Source: Galaxea fascicularis
Lineage: Eukaryota; Cnidaria; Anthozoa; Scleractinia; Euphylliidae
Length of the DNA stretch: 64,000 nt
NCBI GenBank assembly: GCA_948470475.1
Contig: OX419344.1
Coordinates: 22,255,725 to 22,319,724 of the forward strand
Direction of reading: 5' to 3'
Shown: positions 40,167 through 52,100 of the stretch, in pieces
Layout: the number at the start of each line of letters is the position of its first letter
How positions within the stretch are numbered: the stretch's first letter is position 1
The notes under the pieces: generated by a model
Database searches by the model: none
Seen by the model: only the letters and a program-made list of their open reading frames with translations
Told to the model about the DNA's origin: nothing
Made by a program: the position numbers and the translations under genes

Positions 40167-41144
40167 TGTGTGGTTCCAGAAAATATCCATACCCCCCCCA
40201 TGGAAGACTTTTTGATTTGCACCCCCCTCCCCCCAGGATTTTCCGTTCCAGGGGAGTCCTTGATGACCCCCCTCTCCTCCGGAATTTCCAGAAGTTTTGT
40301 ACTTATAAAAAAGAAAGGGAATACCAACTTAGTTACGTAAATATGATAGAATTTTATTACAACAGTGTAAACATTAACTTTAACAAAAATATAACGCTTT
40401 GTTAAGTTTATTATCCAGCTAAACTTTTAGCTTCTTCGCCATCAACTTGGCAAATTATGTTTGTGTTATTTTTATGTAAGATTATAAGCTTCAACATTTG
40501 GGTAGCACGTCGACTGTTTCGCGTTTTTGTACAAACTCTGATGAGAACGTTTCACTCGCTTAAACAACTTCGCAAACAATAGTAAATAAAACAGAAACTT
40601 ACAAGGTTCCTTTGTCTATACATTTTGTCAGTTTCTTCGGGTTGATCCTTATTTAAGGACCAAAAACTTCACTAACACACATGTTAACGCAGTAGGTTTT
40701 ATGAACGTCATCACGATGTACTAGCCAGGTAGCCAGGCCTTCTGAAGGTCAAACGAATTACTTCAAAGCTGGAAGTCTGGGGACAAGACTCCAGTTGAGA
40801 CCGCCATTTTGAATGTTTTGAAGAAGAAAGTAGCTTCGGGAGATTGTAGCGCTAGCTAACTCAAAGAAATAAAGAAACATTGAAGCTAATAATAAGAACT
40901 TTATCACAATGGCCAGGAGTACTGACTTTTGTTTTAAAACAATGTATGTAAGTATGTTTTTGTGCTTCAGATCGATCGTATGTTGCTTTCAATGTTTTGT
41001 ACATGGTCCGTGACCCTTTGGAAAAGTAGCTCCCCACGAAACCCCCCCACCCCTCGGAAATTACTGCCTTTTAGCCCCCCGTCCCCCTCGGAATTTCCAA
41101 TGATCTTCCGTGGGGGGGGTATGGATATTTTCTGGAACCACACA
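40167..41144. mobile_element. Non-autonomous transposon with TGTGTGGTTCCAGAAAATAT ends, 978 bp
   Basis: The left end runs TGTGTGGTTCCAG...ATACCCCCCCC and the right end is its complement (GGGGGGGTATGGATATTTTC, then CTGGAACCACACA). C-rich subterminal stretches (ACCCCCCTCC..GGATTTTCC) are also mirrored. The middle (about 40300-41020) is AT-rich and without coding capacity. A degenerate relative lies near 6515-6550. Confidence 0.75.
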
Positions 41145-41833
41145 ATCTGCAAAAGTGCATTTTTTTGCTTGTGCAGTTGACTGTATATTTCTGGAAAATT
41201 TTGCATCCTCAATGCATGGGCATCCATTTATGCACAGGCAACAGGTGACCATTTGCCCATGCAAAACCAAGTCGGCCTCTATCATGAAAAGTTTAATCTT
41301 GCTGGCATTTGTATTGCTACTTGCATAGTAACAGCTCCATCAATGAGGCACGGCTCAATCTCCGAGTCTCTAAGACCTGATGCAGTCGTGAGATTGAGGG
41401 TGAAAAGGAGCAGGTTAATTTGAGATTTTTGAGCATTGAAGCTGCCATTTGCAGGTCACTAAAGAAATGAGAGGGAGGATCTCTCCTCTCCCATTTTTAG
41501 TTACAAGGAACTTGTAAAATGTACTTAAGTTGCTAAAAAAGGAAAGTACTCTATCATTCTGGCCAATCACACAAGGCAAAGTCAGTACAGTGAACAAATA
41601 GAACTGGAAGCAATCATAGGCAGCTGGCACCATTGGTGTTGCTTTTGCTCCACATTGATTATTAAGGAAAGTAGCATGACCATTGCTAACTTAAATTGCA
41701 GAGTGAAGTAATCAAACACCAAAGTAAACACAGGTTGCTTTCAGCACTCAATGGAAAACTACTCTATTGTGTTTTATCTTAAAGAAAAGTAACAAAATCA
41801 ACTTACAATAAAACAAAGACATTAGCAAGACCC

Positions 41834-43159
41834 ATGGAGTTGGACGAGAGATTAAGGTGGATTGAGATCAGAGTGACTTCATCTCTTAAACCAAGGGCAG
41901 AAGAACTCAAGCATCTGTTCACAAATGAAAAGAGCAGGTAAAGGTCTCAGAAGTCTCTGTATTGTCTTTCTACCATGGTGTGTGTACCATACAAATCATT
42001 TTGGTAAAATAAGCAGATACTGGATTGACTTATCTGCATCAAGACCACCATTTGTCTAAAACAGCCGTGTACACCCTTGACGCTCGGCTACAGACAGGGG
42101 TTTCATTACAAGCCGGCAATCGGTGAAAACTGTACCCTACTTTGTCAGAATTTACCTCTCACAGTTGCCCACTTTGTCTAGATTTTCACTCAAATGATTA
42201 TAAACAAAATCCATCAAGGCACCACCTACTTTGGTTAGCTCAGACAGCTACTTCAAATATTGATTGAAACCCCTGCACAGAAACCAATTAAGTTGTTAGT
42301 CATATACATGTAGCTTATTTAATAAGATTCACTTGCAACTTTTATTTGCCCGCTCACTCACTTCCCCCTTCTGACTTAGGGCTTCTGTAAGGACCACCGC
42401 TATTTTCCCATTTTGCAACTTTTCTCATCTTTCAAAGGCTTGAGTAAGGTTGTACATGTATGCAAGGTTCAAACCATAAGGGTGTCCAGGTGTCCTATGG
42501 ATACCTACTTTTAGAAGAAATTCAAGGAAAATATTATTCTCTTAATCTCTTATAATTTTATGGGAAACATGCCTCCTGAACACCCAGTTTTTAATATCTG
42601 GCTAAAAGCCTGGTTGCATGTAACCTCTCTTGAAAACATAACTGATTTGTTCTTCATCTCATTTTTTTCTAGGGAGGCTATGTTTGAGTTCTGCAACAGT
42701 GAAGAAGTCCAGAAGCTCTTCATTTTCTCCTGCATGTCACCCAGTGGGAAAAATTTGGTAGCATCACTAACACCCCCAAGTAGTGTACGGGAGAAGTCTG
42801 TTTACTTTGTCAAGAACCATGATGCAGGAAAGCTGTCAAGGGATAACATTGTGACTGATGTGGCCTTCTGTGATTGTTCTCCACAATCTTTGTCTCATGC
42901 TAGTACTCTGACTAAGAATGTTTTTCTGCCTCTGTTGAGTATTGAAATGGGCGGCGGAGTCAGTGCTGATAAGCTGATGGACTTGGTCCATAGATTGGTG
43001 TCAGTCATACAGGTGGCTGAGGGAGGAACTAAGGATCAAGTCACCTTACCCCTGCCATCCATTGAGGTGCTGTCAGAGGCTGCCGCATACAGCAGCAGAA
43101 GACCGGCTGTTATTCACGTGCTGGAGACAGCTGTAGTTAACTGGATCAAACAGATTAAG
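41834..43159 (+). CDS. Dynein heavy chain exons 1-2: N-terminus
   Basis: The ATG at 41834 sits in a good context (GACCCATGG) and starts MELDERLRWIEIRV, which fits the short N-terminal helix of axonemal heavy chains. Exon 2 continues with the segment around VYFVKNHDAGKLS and ends VLETAVVNWIKQIK, a conserved DHC_N1 block that matches the V.W..Q...L position in DNAH9 and DNAH5. An additional upstream noncoding exon is possible. Confidence 0.88.
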
Positions 43160-46100
43160 GTGAGTGCTTGAAAAGGTAGGTTATGACAGCCATGTTTACC
43201 CTAAATGGAGATGTAGTTTACTCTATTACTGTCTATAATATAGCTGGTACATCCTTTCACTGAAATTGAGTGTACCTTGTGAGAATATAAAGCGCATAAA
43301 TGTTGGTGTTTTTGGATCCAACGTCAAAATCATTACATATCTGGTAGTTTTCACAATGCAATAAAGAAATGTCTCAATTAAAGTGTCATAGTCATATGAT
43401 GGACTGACTTGGTGAATTCCAACTGCTGCTTGTTTTAATTTAGTGGTTTTAGCCACTTGTTGAAAGGAATTTGTACAACAAGGCACAGTGATGATGCAAC
43501 TGTGTTTCATTGTGCATGTGTAAGTTGAGAGTAAAACGTTTCTCAGTTTTATCTGTGGGTAAAACTACTGTATATTATAAAACAAATAAAATAAGCATAA
43601 CCTAGTTTTGTTCTGTTACAATGGACTCAAGGAAGTGACAAAAACACTCAAGGACTCAATTGTTTACATTATGTAATTGTATTTTTTGCTACCTCTTTTG
43701 TGCTCTTGGTACTTCCTTGCATTATTTGTCAAATATATAGGTCTGTGATCTGCTTCACTCTCAATTTAATTGTGCAATACGGTAGTAGTATTACATGCAC
43801 CAAATCATTATTTCATGATAGTATTATTATGTATTTTCTTGGTTTTCAGATAACATTAAAGCTAGACCCGGAGACAGAGGTTAAAAAATTTGGGCCCAAG
43901 CCTGGTCCTTTGGATGAAGTAGAGGTAACACAAATACCATATTTTTCTTTTTCTGTTCCAGTTTTTACTAGTCCCTTTTTATGTGTATGATATTCAACCA
44001 AAGGTAAAATAATATTATGGTTACTGTTAGTATGGAGGTCACTAAGATGGTCACCAAAAAAGTATTAAGTTACTTTAACAACTGCATTGCTTAGTGGAGG
44101 TTGGGTGCCTGGGATATCCAGAGGCTTCCACTTTTGGCAGCCAGTCCCTAGATTGAATAATGCCCCCATGGCTGGCACAACACCATAACCCAGCCATGAG
44201 CCCCCACGCCAGGAATTCTTAAAGGCAGGCACCCATCACACTGAGAAATCAGTCATTATTACCCTTTTAAGCTCCTCTAGTGAATGGCTTGATTCATCAC
44301 AGACTGTAGTTTTTACTTCAGCAAAGTTAAAACATGCATTCTTGTCAAGGGTGATCTGGTACCATAAGAACACCAGAAGAATTATAAATATTGAAACAAG
44401 GAGGATAATTGCTTTCAGCTTAGTACTGGTGAACAGAAGGTCATGGCTTCAACCCCCACTAGAAATCAACTTGTTTTCTCACAGTCCATCATACTCACAG
44501 GCAAGAACCTAATACATTTTCGTTTAAAAAACTTTGGTAATTTTAACATGTTTTTGTCATCACATTAGATGTGGTCTGAGAGGCTTGAGAAGATAACTTC
44601 TGTTAGTGAGCAGCTGTGTTCTCATGTGGCTCTTAACATTATGATGAATCTGGAAGATGCACACAGTACATATGCACAGTCTTTTCATCTTGTCAAAAGA
44701 GAAATTGCAAAGGTCTGTAATAAACTTGGGTTTGATTGATATTACCGAACTCTCACTTTTACAGATCCCTGTCCCTCTCTTTTTGTCTGACCTGCCTCTG
44801 ATTAGTTTTTTTTGCTGTATTGCAGGTCAGTACTTTCTGTAACTTATTTTATTTTATTGCAGTAAATGTTGCTGTTGTTTGTTTGTTGTTTAATACTGTT
44901 AAGTCTAGTGTTGTAGGGTTAGCAAACACCTGTTTAGTTATCTACATCAGATCCTAAACTGTAACCAGAAAACCTGTCACAGGTGCAGCATCAAACATAC
45001 AAGTGGTGTAATTGCACATCAGGTGCTCTAACCTGCAAGAAGAAGAATACCTGTTCACTATTTGGCACTTTGTTTTGGCAAAGATCGACACACAGAGCCA
45101 ATACAATTGAAGGGCTGAGAGCATAACTGACTTATGTCGAATTTTAGGTCGTTTTTCGATTTTGCTCTGATTTGTCCAAATTGTTGCATATGAACTGTAA
45201 TTTGATTGTAAAACATTGTCCAGTACTTTTTGAGTTTGGCTGAGTTTGTACCGGACAATGTTTTACAATCAAATTACAGTTCATATGCAACAATTTGGAC
45301 AAATCCGAGCAGCATCGAAAAATTATTGTTGATAGTTCAAGCAGGGTTCTTAGTAGTAGCTGGCACCGGTGAATTCCGCTGCCTGTCAAGACAAAAGTAG
45401 CCGCCTGTGCTGGCTATGAAATTTGCCTTTGTGTGCCTCCAGGCTGAAGTTTAGCCGCCTATAAGTATTTCTGGGCCGTCTGACAAAAAAACTACTGAGA
45501 ACCCTGTCAAGGGTCAAAATAATTTTCGGACGGTGGCCTGTCACATTGACCAGCCAAAGAAATTTTAGCTTGGTCACGTCTTGTTTCTGACCGGTCAAAA
45601 TATTGAAAAAAAGAAATTAACTAATGATGGCCTGTTAACCCCCAAATATCATTTGTTCGTTCGTTTAAAAGTGGCTAAATGCACAGAATGGCTTAAACCA
45701 TTATCCTTTTTAATTTGTGAACATAATTATATGTTTACAAAGAGACAAGATCTAATATTACAATTCACAGGATTTCACTGTTTATTGAAGACAGTACATA
45801 TGTATGTGCATGTGACCAGTCAACATGAGTGGCAATTGAATTTTTTGGCCAGTCAAGTCGCCATTCTGGCCGGACATTGTCCGTTGACTGGCCATTATTT
45901 TGAACCCTGGACCGGGTTGTTTGAAAGCCGATTACCATAATCCAGGATTAGCGTAAACTTTGGTTGCAGTTTTTAACTATTGGATGAAAGTTGTTTTGAC
46001 TTCCCCTAATCTAAAATTTTGCAGAATATTGGCATTAAACAACATTTGGGAACAGAGAAATAAGCTCCTTGATTAATTTTTAATCCTAGATTAGCATTAA

Positions 46101-49100
46101 TTGGCTTTCAAACGACTGGGCCCTGATAGTTAAGGCCTATTGTTCTTCAAAATTGCTTTAGTGAATTCCTGATTAAAGTGCACCTAACTTTTGAATTCTC
46201 TATGGAACAGCTAAGGATCATTATTTTTTCCTGTAGCTGTCTTGATGAAGTGCTGATTTTTGTTGTATTGTATTTTGTCAGGCAGAAGCTGAGACAAATG
46301 ACAACCTGCAGTTTCTGAGTACACTTCTGCCATGGTTTGAAAAGCTCCATAATGCCACAAAGTCTGCTGAAATGGTGGCCACTTTTCCACCACTGATGCA
46401 TACTCTTTACCTTGTATGGGTGCATTCAAGGTTTGTGCTACCCAAAATGACTGGACAAAGTAACACTAATTTAAAGCAAATTAAGGTGCTTATGACAGTT
46501 GCACAAACGTTAGTGTTGAGTTAATAGGAAAAACCAGGTTGTCAATTTAGAGGATGGGCATTACCTTTGCCAATTACTGATGTAGATGTATCATGTCACG
46601 TATACAATGTTTTTTTTTTCACCAGATATTACCATGATAACAGGAACTTCACCAGGTTACTAACCATGTTGTCCAATGAAGTTGTTGCCCGTGCAAGGAA
46701 GCTTGTGGGAGAGCATGTACTGGAGAATTTATTAGCAGTAAGTAATTAAAACAACATTTTGAATAATGTTGTACTTAAATTGAGAATTTGTACAAAGACT
46801 TTGAAATGCATTTTGCTTATGTTTTAATAACATCAAACTTTACAATCCAAGACTGGCTGACTTACTGTTTTTCATTGTGGAAATATTGGAAGGAAGATGT
46901 TTGGCGTAATGTAGTCAAAAGTTCATGATTGTATGCTGTGATTGGTAGCTAGATTTATTGATTTGAATGTTGAGGTTCTGTGTTTTTACAGTCAGTACAT
47001 AGGTTTTGTAAATATGGTCAACAGTGGTAAAAAAAAAGTCTCCCTGGTGACATTTTTTTTATTGAAAAGTTAGTGACAGAAGTGGGAAGAATGATATGGG
47101 TGCTGATTGAGACCACACTACTTGTCTTGTTGATTTTGATACTCACTGTGGTTTACCTTTGCAAGGTTATTGGTTCCATTTCAAATACTATTTTTATGAC
47201 CTCTTGTCATGCATGGACATCTTACCAACATGTACAGATTCTCGGCGAAATGTCGATGGTAAAACAACCCTAAACCTCAGGACTTTATTTCACTTCGAGT
47301 CGAATTCAAATTCGGGCAATTTTAGTCATAGCCGCGTAGCGTATTTTCAATGCCGGTATATTCAATGTTAGCACATCGGACACATGAAACGGATGCCCGG
47401 CAAATTATAGAGTCCTACAGAGATCTGTTTACGTAAAATAACTCTTAGCCAAAGTCATCAGTAAAAGCTCACTCAATGTTTAAGCATTGAAAAAGCCATT
47501 ATGTTTCGACATTTTGAAACGTTTGGCCAAACAAAGAATACATTTGTTAGAGTCTGAGTTTTGGAATGTAAACTGGCACGAATTGAGCGAATGTTGTCGT
47601 CGAATAAACATAAAGAGAAATATGTGTAGCATTTCCAGGGTTATTTCTGCATGTCCGCAGTTTGCTTATTTTAGCATATTTCTTTTGTTTGTGGAAACAA
47701 AGCTGGACAAAGGAAACTCAAGCAGTGAATAACAAAAGCGAATGTGCGCTTCAATAACGCGCTTTCAAACGCGTTAACGCAAATGCGTTAACGCAAAAAA
47801 CGTGCGTGTGTTTTGCGTGTGCGTTGGTCAAATACCTTTGAGCTGTACTGTAAGTGACCAAGTCTTCCAAGGGGCAACTGTAGTGGCTTACAAAATGCTC
47901 AACTGTATTGCTTTCTGTATTTTAGTCCTACACCAGCTTGAAAGATGCTTTGCGTGTATGTGCAGCCTTCAGAGGATGCTACTTGGACAAGAAAGACAGA
48001 GCTGATGAAACAAATCAGCACAGACTGTCTGAACAATCAGGAACCAAGTAAGTCAATGTAAACATTTGTATTATTTTTCCATTTTTGTACCATCAAGAGA
48101 ATTGGTCCATCATGGGTTTGGTATTCATTAAGCATTGCAGTGCCAGTTTGTAAGCTGGATTAGTGTTTTTTTTTTCCTGAGCTGACTGGATTTTCAGCTT
48201 TTAATATTCACTGAGATGTAATAATTATATCTATATTATATAACAATTATTGTTATAATGTTGACTGGACCAGGCAATACAGGGAAAATGAAAAATCCTT
48301 GATTGGCTTTCCATCTGTTGGTCCTTCACAGATCTGAGTATCTGGCTATCTGCAGTGAATTAGTGAGCAATTACACACTGTATTTGTTTGTCAGTTATTA
48401 GCAAATGCCAGTATTTTGCATTACTTACAGTCCTTACAGAGATGTTTGTTGGTTATAAATAGTTTACTGTAGACCGCAGTTGTGATAAGTTTATTCAGTG
48501 GATAAGTTACTATCCAGCAGACAAAATGTATTGCAATTTACTACATGTTTTATCCACAGCATAATTTTATGTCCTGTATGAACAAAGGGGGTAGAATTGA
48601 AGATCTCTCAACCATAGCAAGATTTCAGAGCTGGAGTTCATTAGAATTTGTTAGATGAGACATCACGAGGGGCAGCCATTGAAGTCATAGTTTGTGTGCA
48701 GTACTTTGCTGTAGTAAATTAGAACTTTTGAAATTTGGAGCACTTGGAAAGGTAAAATACAGCTGAGCATTCTTGTTTCCATAGTATGGACAGTGGAGGA
48801 ATTGTGTGGCACAGTAAACTCTACATTGACAGTCTGACACCCAGGACTAATAAGATCTTCCACCAAAGTAGCAGCTTCTCTGACAGCAACAGTGGCCTTG
48901 ATACTACAGAACTTTGGACGGATTCTCCATGGCCAGCAAGAAACAATGTTTGCTTTATGTCACTTAACAGCTTCATGGAGAGGTGCAATGATGTTCTGGA
49001 GTTAGTGCAGACCACACAGCATTTTGAGATGCTGACATGCACTGCTGAAGTGGGTGGGGCTGGCGGCAACAGTTTGGACAGTCAAGTCAAGGAGATACAT

Positions 49101-52100
49101 GCCAAATTCTTGGAGGCTGTCAGGTCTTTCCAGCAAATGCCCAATGTAAGATAACCTAGACTTTGATCCAACAGTTTGTGTTTTATATATTAAGCAAATT
49201 ATGTGGGGTAATCTTGTCAAGGGGAGTTAAATATACTTTGAAAATCTGCTACCATCCACCAGTTTTGTTATCTGCCATTGAATAGTTACTGGTAGTACTG
49301 TTATCTCATACTGGGTCAACACTGTCGTGAAAGGGGCCTGGCCTTCGCTGGCTGCTTCTCCTCTTACAGTGATCAGGGAAATAGCCAAGCTTTGTTGAAG
49401 ATAAACATTTGTTGATGATGGTTGTAAGATGTGGGTCACATTAAAGGCAAAGAGCTAAGCAAAGATGGTCTTCAGTTGGACTTGTTGATGAAGGTCAAGT
49501 CCTCCAATAACTACTTTTCCTGCATTCTGCCTGTTATTTACATCCCTGTTGCTGAAAACTATGAAAGCATTCGGAGATGAGTATGTTAAAATGGTTAAAG
49601 TGCCTATGAAGAAAAAAATTTTTTTGCTTATTTGAAAGGCCTGTACAAGTGAGTAAGAATGGCCCTTTCTTTTTCAAAAGATCTTCTTTCATTCCCAAGA
49701 TATTCAAGTTTTTGCTTAAGAATTGATGATGTCACAAATGGTTTAAGGAAGAATATACATCGCAAAATCAAGAATAAAATTATCTCTGGAATTATTTGAG
49801 GGATGCCATTCAAACTTGGCACCAGTAATTTAACTTTTATCTGCTATTTTGGTTCAATAAGTATGTCTCATGATATAAGGAGTAAGATACAACGATCAAC
49901 CAAAGCTTTCCTAACACTTTGGTTTCTTTTCAGGATGTGTTGAATGCAAATGAAACACAAGAATTTGAGAGAGAGTTTTTTGCCTTTCGTTCAGTGATTA
50001 GAGTGAGTTGAAAAATGGTCCACATTTGTTGGCTACTGCATTCCTTTATAATGCTTGTATATAATAAACGTGTTTCAAAGTCCAGCACTCATAATTTAGA
50101 TTGTAGGCTCTGGAATTCTGTGCCTCTTGAGGATTCCTAAATACCCTGCTGTAAATATTATCATTAATTTTTGTGTTGACAACAACTAACAGTTCATTGA
50201 AACAAGTACGAAGTTAAACTGGATTGAAAATTTGGATATCAAGTATTCCAATTGGCAGAGGGGTGTTTTCCTTGGCTAACAAAGACTCTTACTCTTAAAT
50301 AAAATTGATTTTATTGTATTGTAGTGCATTATGTTGTATTGAAAGTGCCGTGTTTCTAATTCCAGTCAGTTTAAAGACATTTTCATACTGAATTTAAAAT
50401 CCTGTGTTTCAGGATCTAGAGCACAATTTGGCTGACGTGATGAGGCAAAGTTTTAAGCAGTGCTGGGACACCAGAGCAAAGCTCAGATTATTGGAAGTGT
50501 TTGAAGGAATCAGTGGACGTGAGCTTGTTCAGGTATAAGAACTGCATGTGTGTATAAGGCAGAACAGACTTGAATTGACCTTAATGCAAAGTTTGGATGT
50601 TGCATGGTACTGAATAAGGTGGTTATCAGTAGTTGGCTATCATGGAAAGGAAACACCTGTGATGTGTCTTGTTTACATTTCAAACTAAGCAGATTTCAGT
50701 GGTCATGGGCTGAGCTTGAGTTAGATGTTTGAAGCTGCACTGCTCATGTAACTAGGGTGCAACATTTGAGTCATGTGTACAACTCTCTGAACTTTACTTA
50801 ACTGTATTAACCTTTTAAACCCTAAGAGCGATCAGCATCAAATTTCTCCTTGTAATTTCAATGCTTTATAAAACAGAGTGGTCGCAAGAATCTAGGACAG
50901 GATCATTGAATTTGCTTGACATTTTAACAACGTCTCCCCCGTACTTCTATAGCAAATGTGTAGGATTATCAAATGAGAATTTAAATTTTGATCTTAGGTT
51001 TAAAGGGCTAGCACAAGGGATAAATACAGCAATTCATTTATTTCTGCTCATGTTTTCATATTTGTAGGCTAATCTACAGGATATGTTCAGCACTCTGGTA
51101 CATGGTTTCACTCAAGAGTTAATGGAATTGAAAATGTTTTTTGAATCACACATGGACTCTCCTCCAGCCTATCCACACCTTCCCCCAGTTACTAACAAGT
51201 TATTGTGGTTACGTGGATTCAAAATACATATTCAGGTAAGAAATAATAAACTGCTACTTACACTGTTGTCTAATTTGATGAACCCACTCAAACAGCATTA
51301 TTTTTGTCACAGGAGTTCTCTTTGGTGGTTAGTTTTTTTTATAGAAGACTTAGTAACATTTATGATTGTTTTCAATCAGTTTTTGTTAATACCTTTTTTA
51401 TTATGTAGTACTTAGTCATAAATTTACGCAGCATAGGGCTGAAAATAAGTTGACTTCTCTTGACCTGATTTGGCACTGCTGTCATAGTACTGGGGCGGAT
51501 CCAGGTTTTACTTTTAACCTTAAGTACTGTTTGAGCAGCGGAAATGTTTAAAAATTATCATTACAACAGGACACTAATATTTTGGTTAAACTTGACAGGA
51601 GCCTATGTCCCGATTACACCGTGTGTCTCCAGCCTCTCTCAAGGGTGATGATGGATGGCGCCTGAGAGACACTTACTCAGATCTCATCAAAGATATAGAA
51701 AAGTAAGATTTATCATGTTAAAAACAGAGTCAAATGGAAGCAAAAGACGAAAACAAAAAAGATTTTAAGTAGAAGGAGTATCTAGGAAAGTAGACAGCAG
51801 TCAGGGGGTAACAACACCCCCCATTTTCTCTTTTTACCAGTGAATCATAGCCGGCAAAAATAGGAAAGTAGCTGGCGATATCACCTGTCACTTGTGCTTT
51901 ATGACAACCCTGTATATGGCTGCTGTGACAAAGGTTCTATACGAGATCCTTTAGGACTTCAATTCCATTCAGAATCTTTCATTCAATTCAATTCAAAGTG
52001 TAGACAAAAAGATTAACATCCTCTAGGAATCATAACCAAGAATAATGTGAGAATAATGCAAGATTACTGACGCTATTCCCCAGCGATACAAGATCAAGGA

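Larger units (their letters stand above)
39275..41833. promoter_or_regulatory. Intergenic region between divergent FLAD1 and dynein genes
   Basis: Contains whatever promoters drive both genes. The 500 bp next to FLAD1 (39275-39720) are relatively GC-rich and free of repeats, and hold a possible noncoding first exon of the dynein gene: a good donor, GTAAGTGAG, follows 39641. No TATA box is evident. Two transposons (39849-40135 and 40167-41144) occupy the middle. Whether the dynein transcript begins near 39400 or near 41700 cannot be told from sequence. Confidence 0.4.
44713..46281 (+). other. Dynein intron 4, packed with three MITEs
   Basis: A 1.6-kb intron whose second half is nearly all transposon: an inverted repeat (45150-45323), a CAGGG element (45342-45506) and a GGCCCGG element (45906-46125) follow one another. 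The donor is GTCTGT, weaker than the usual GTAAGT. Confidence 0.6.
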
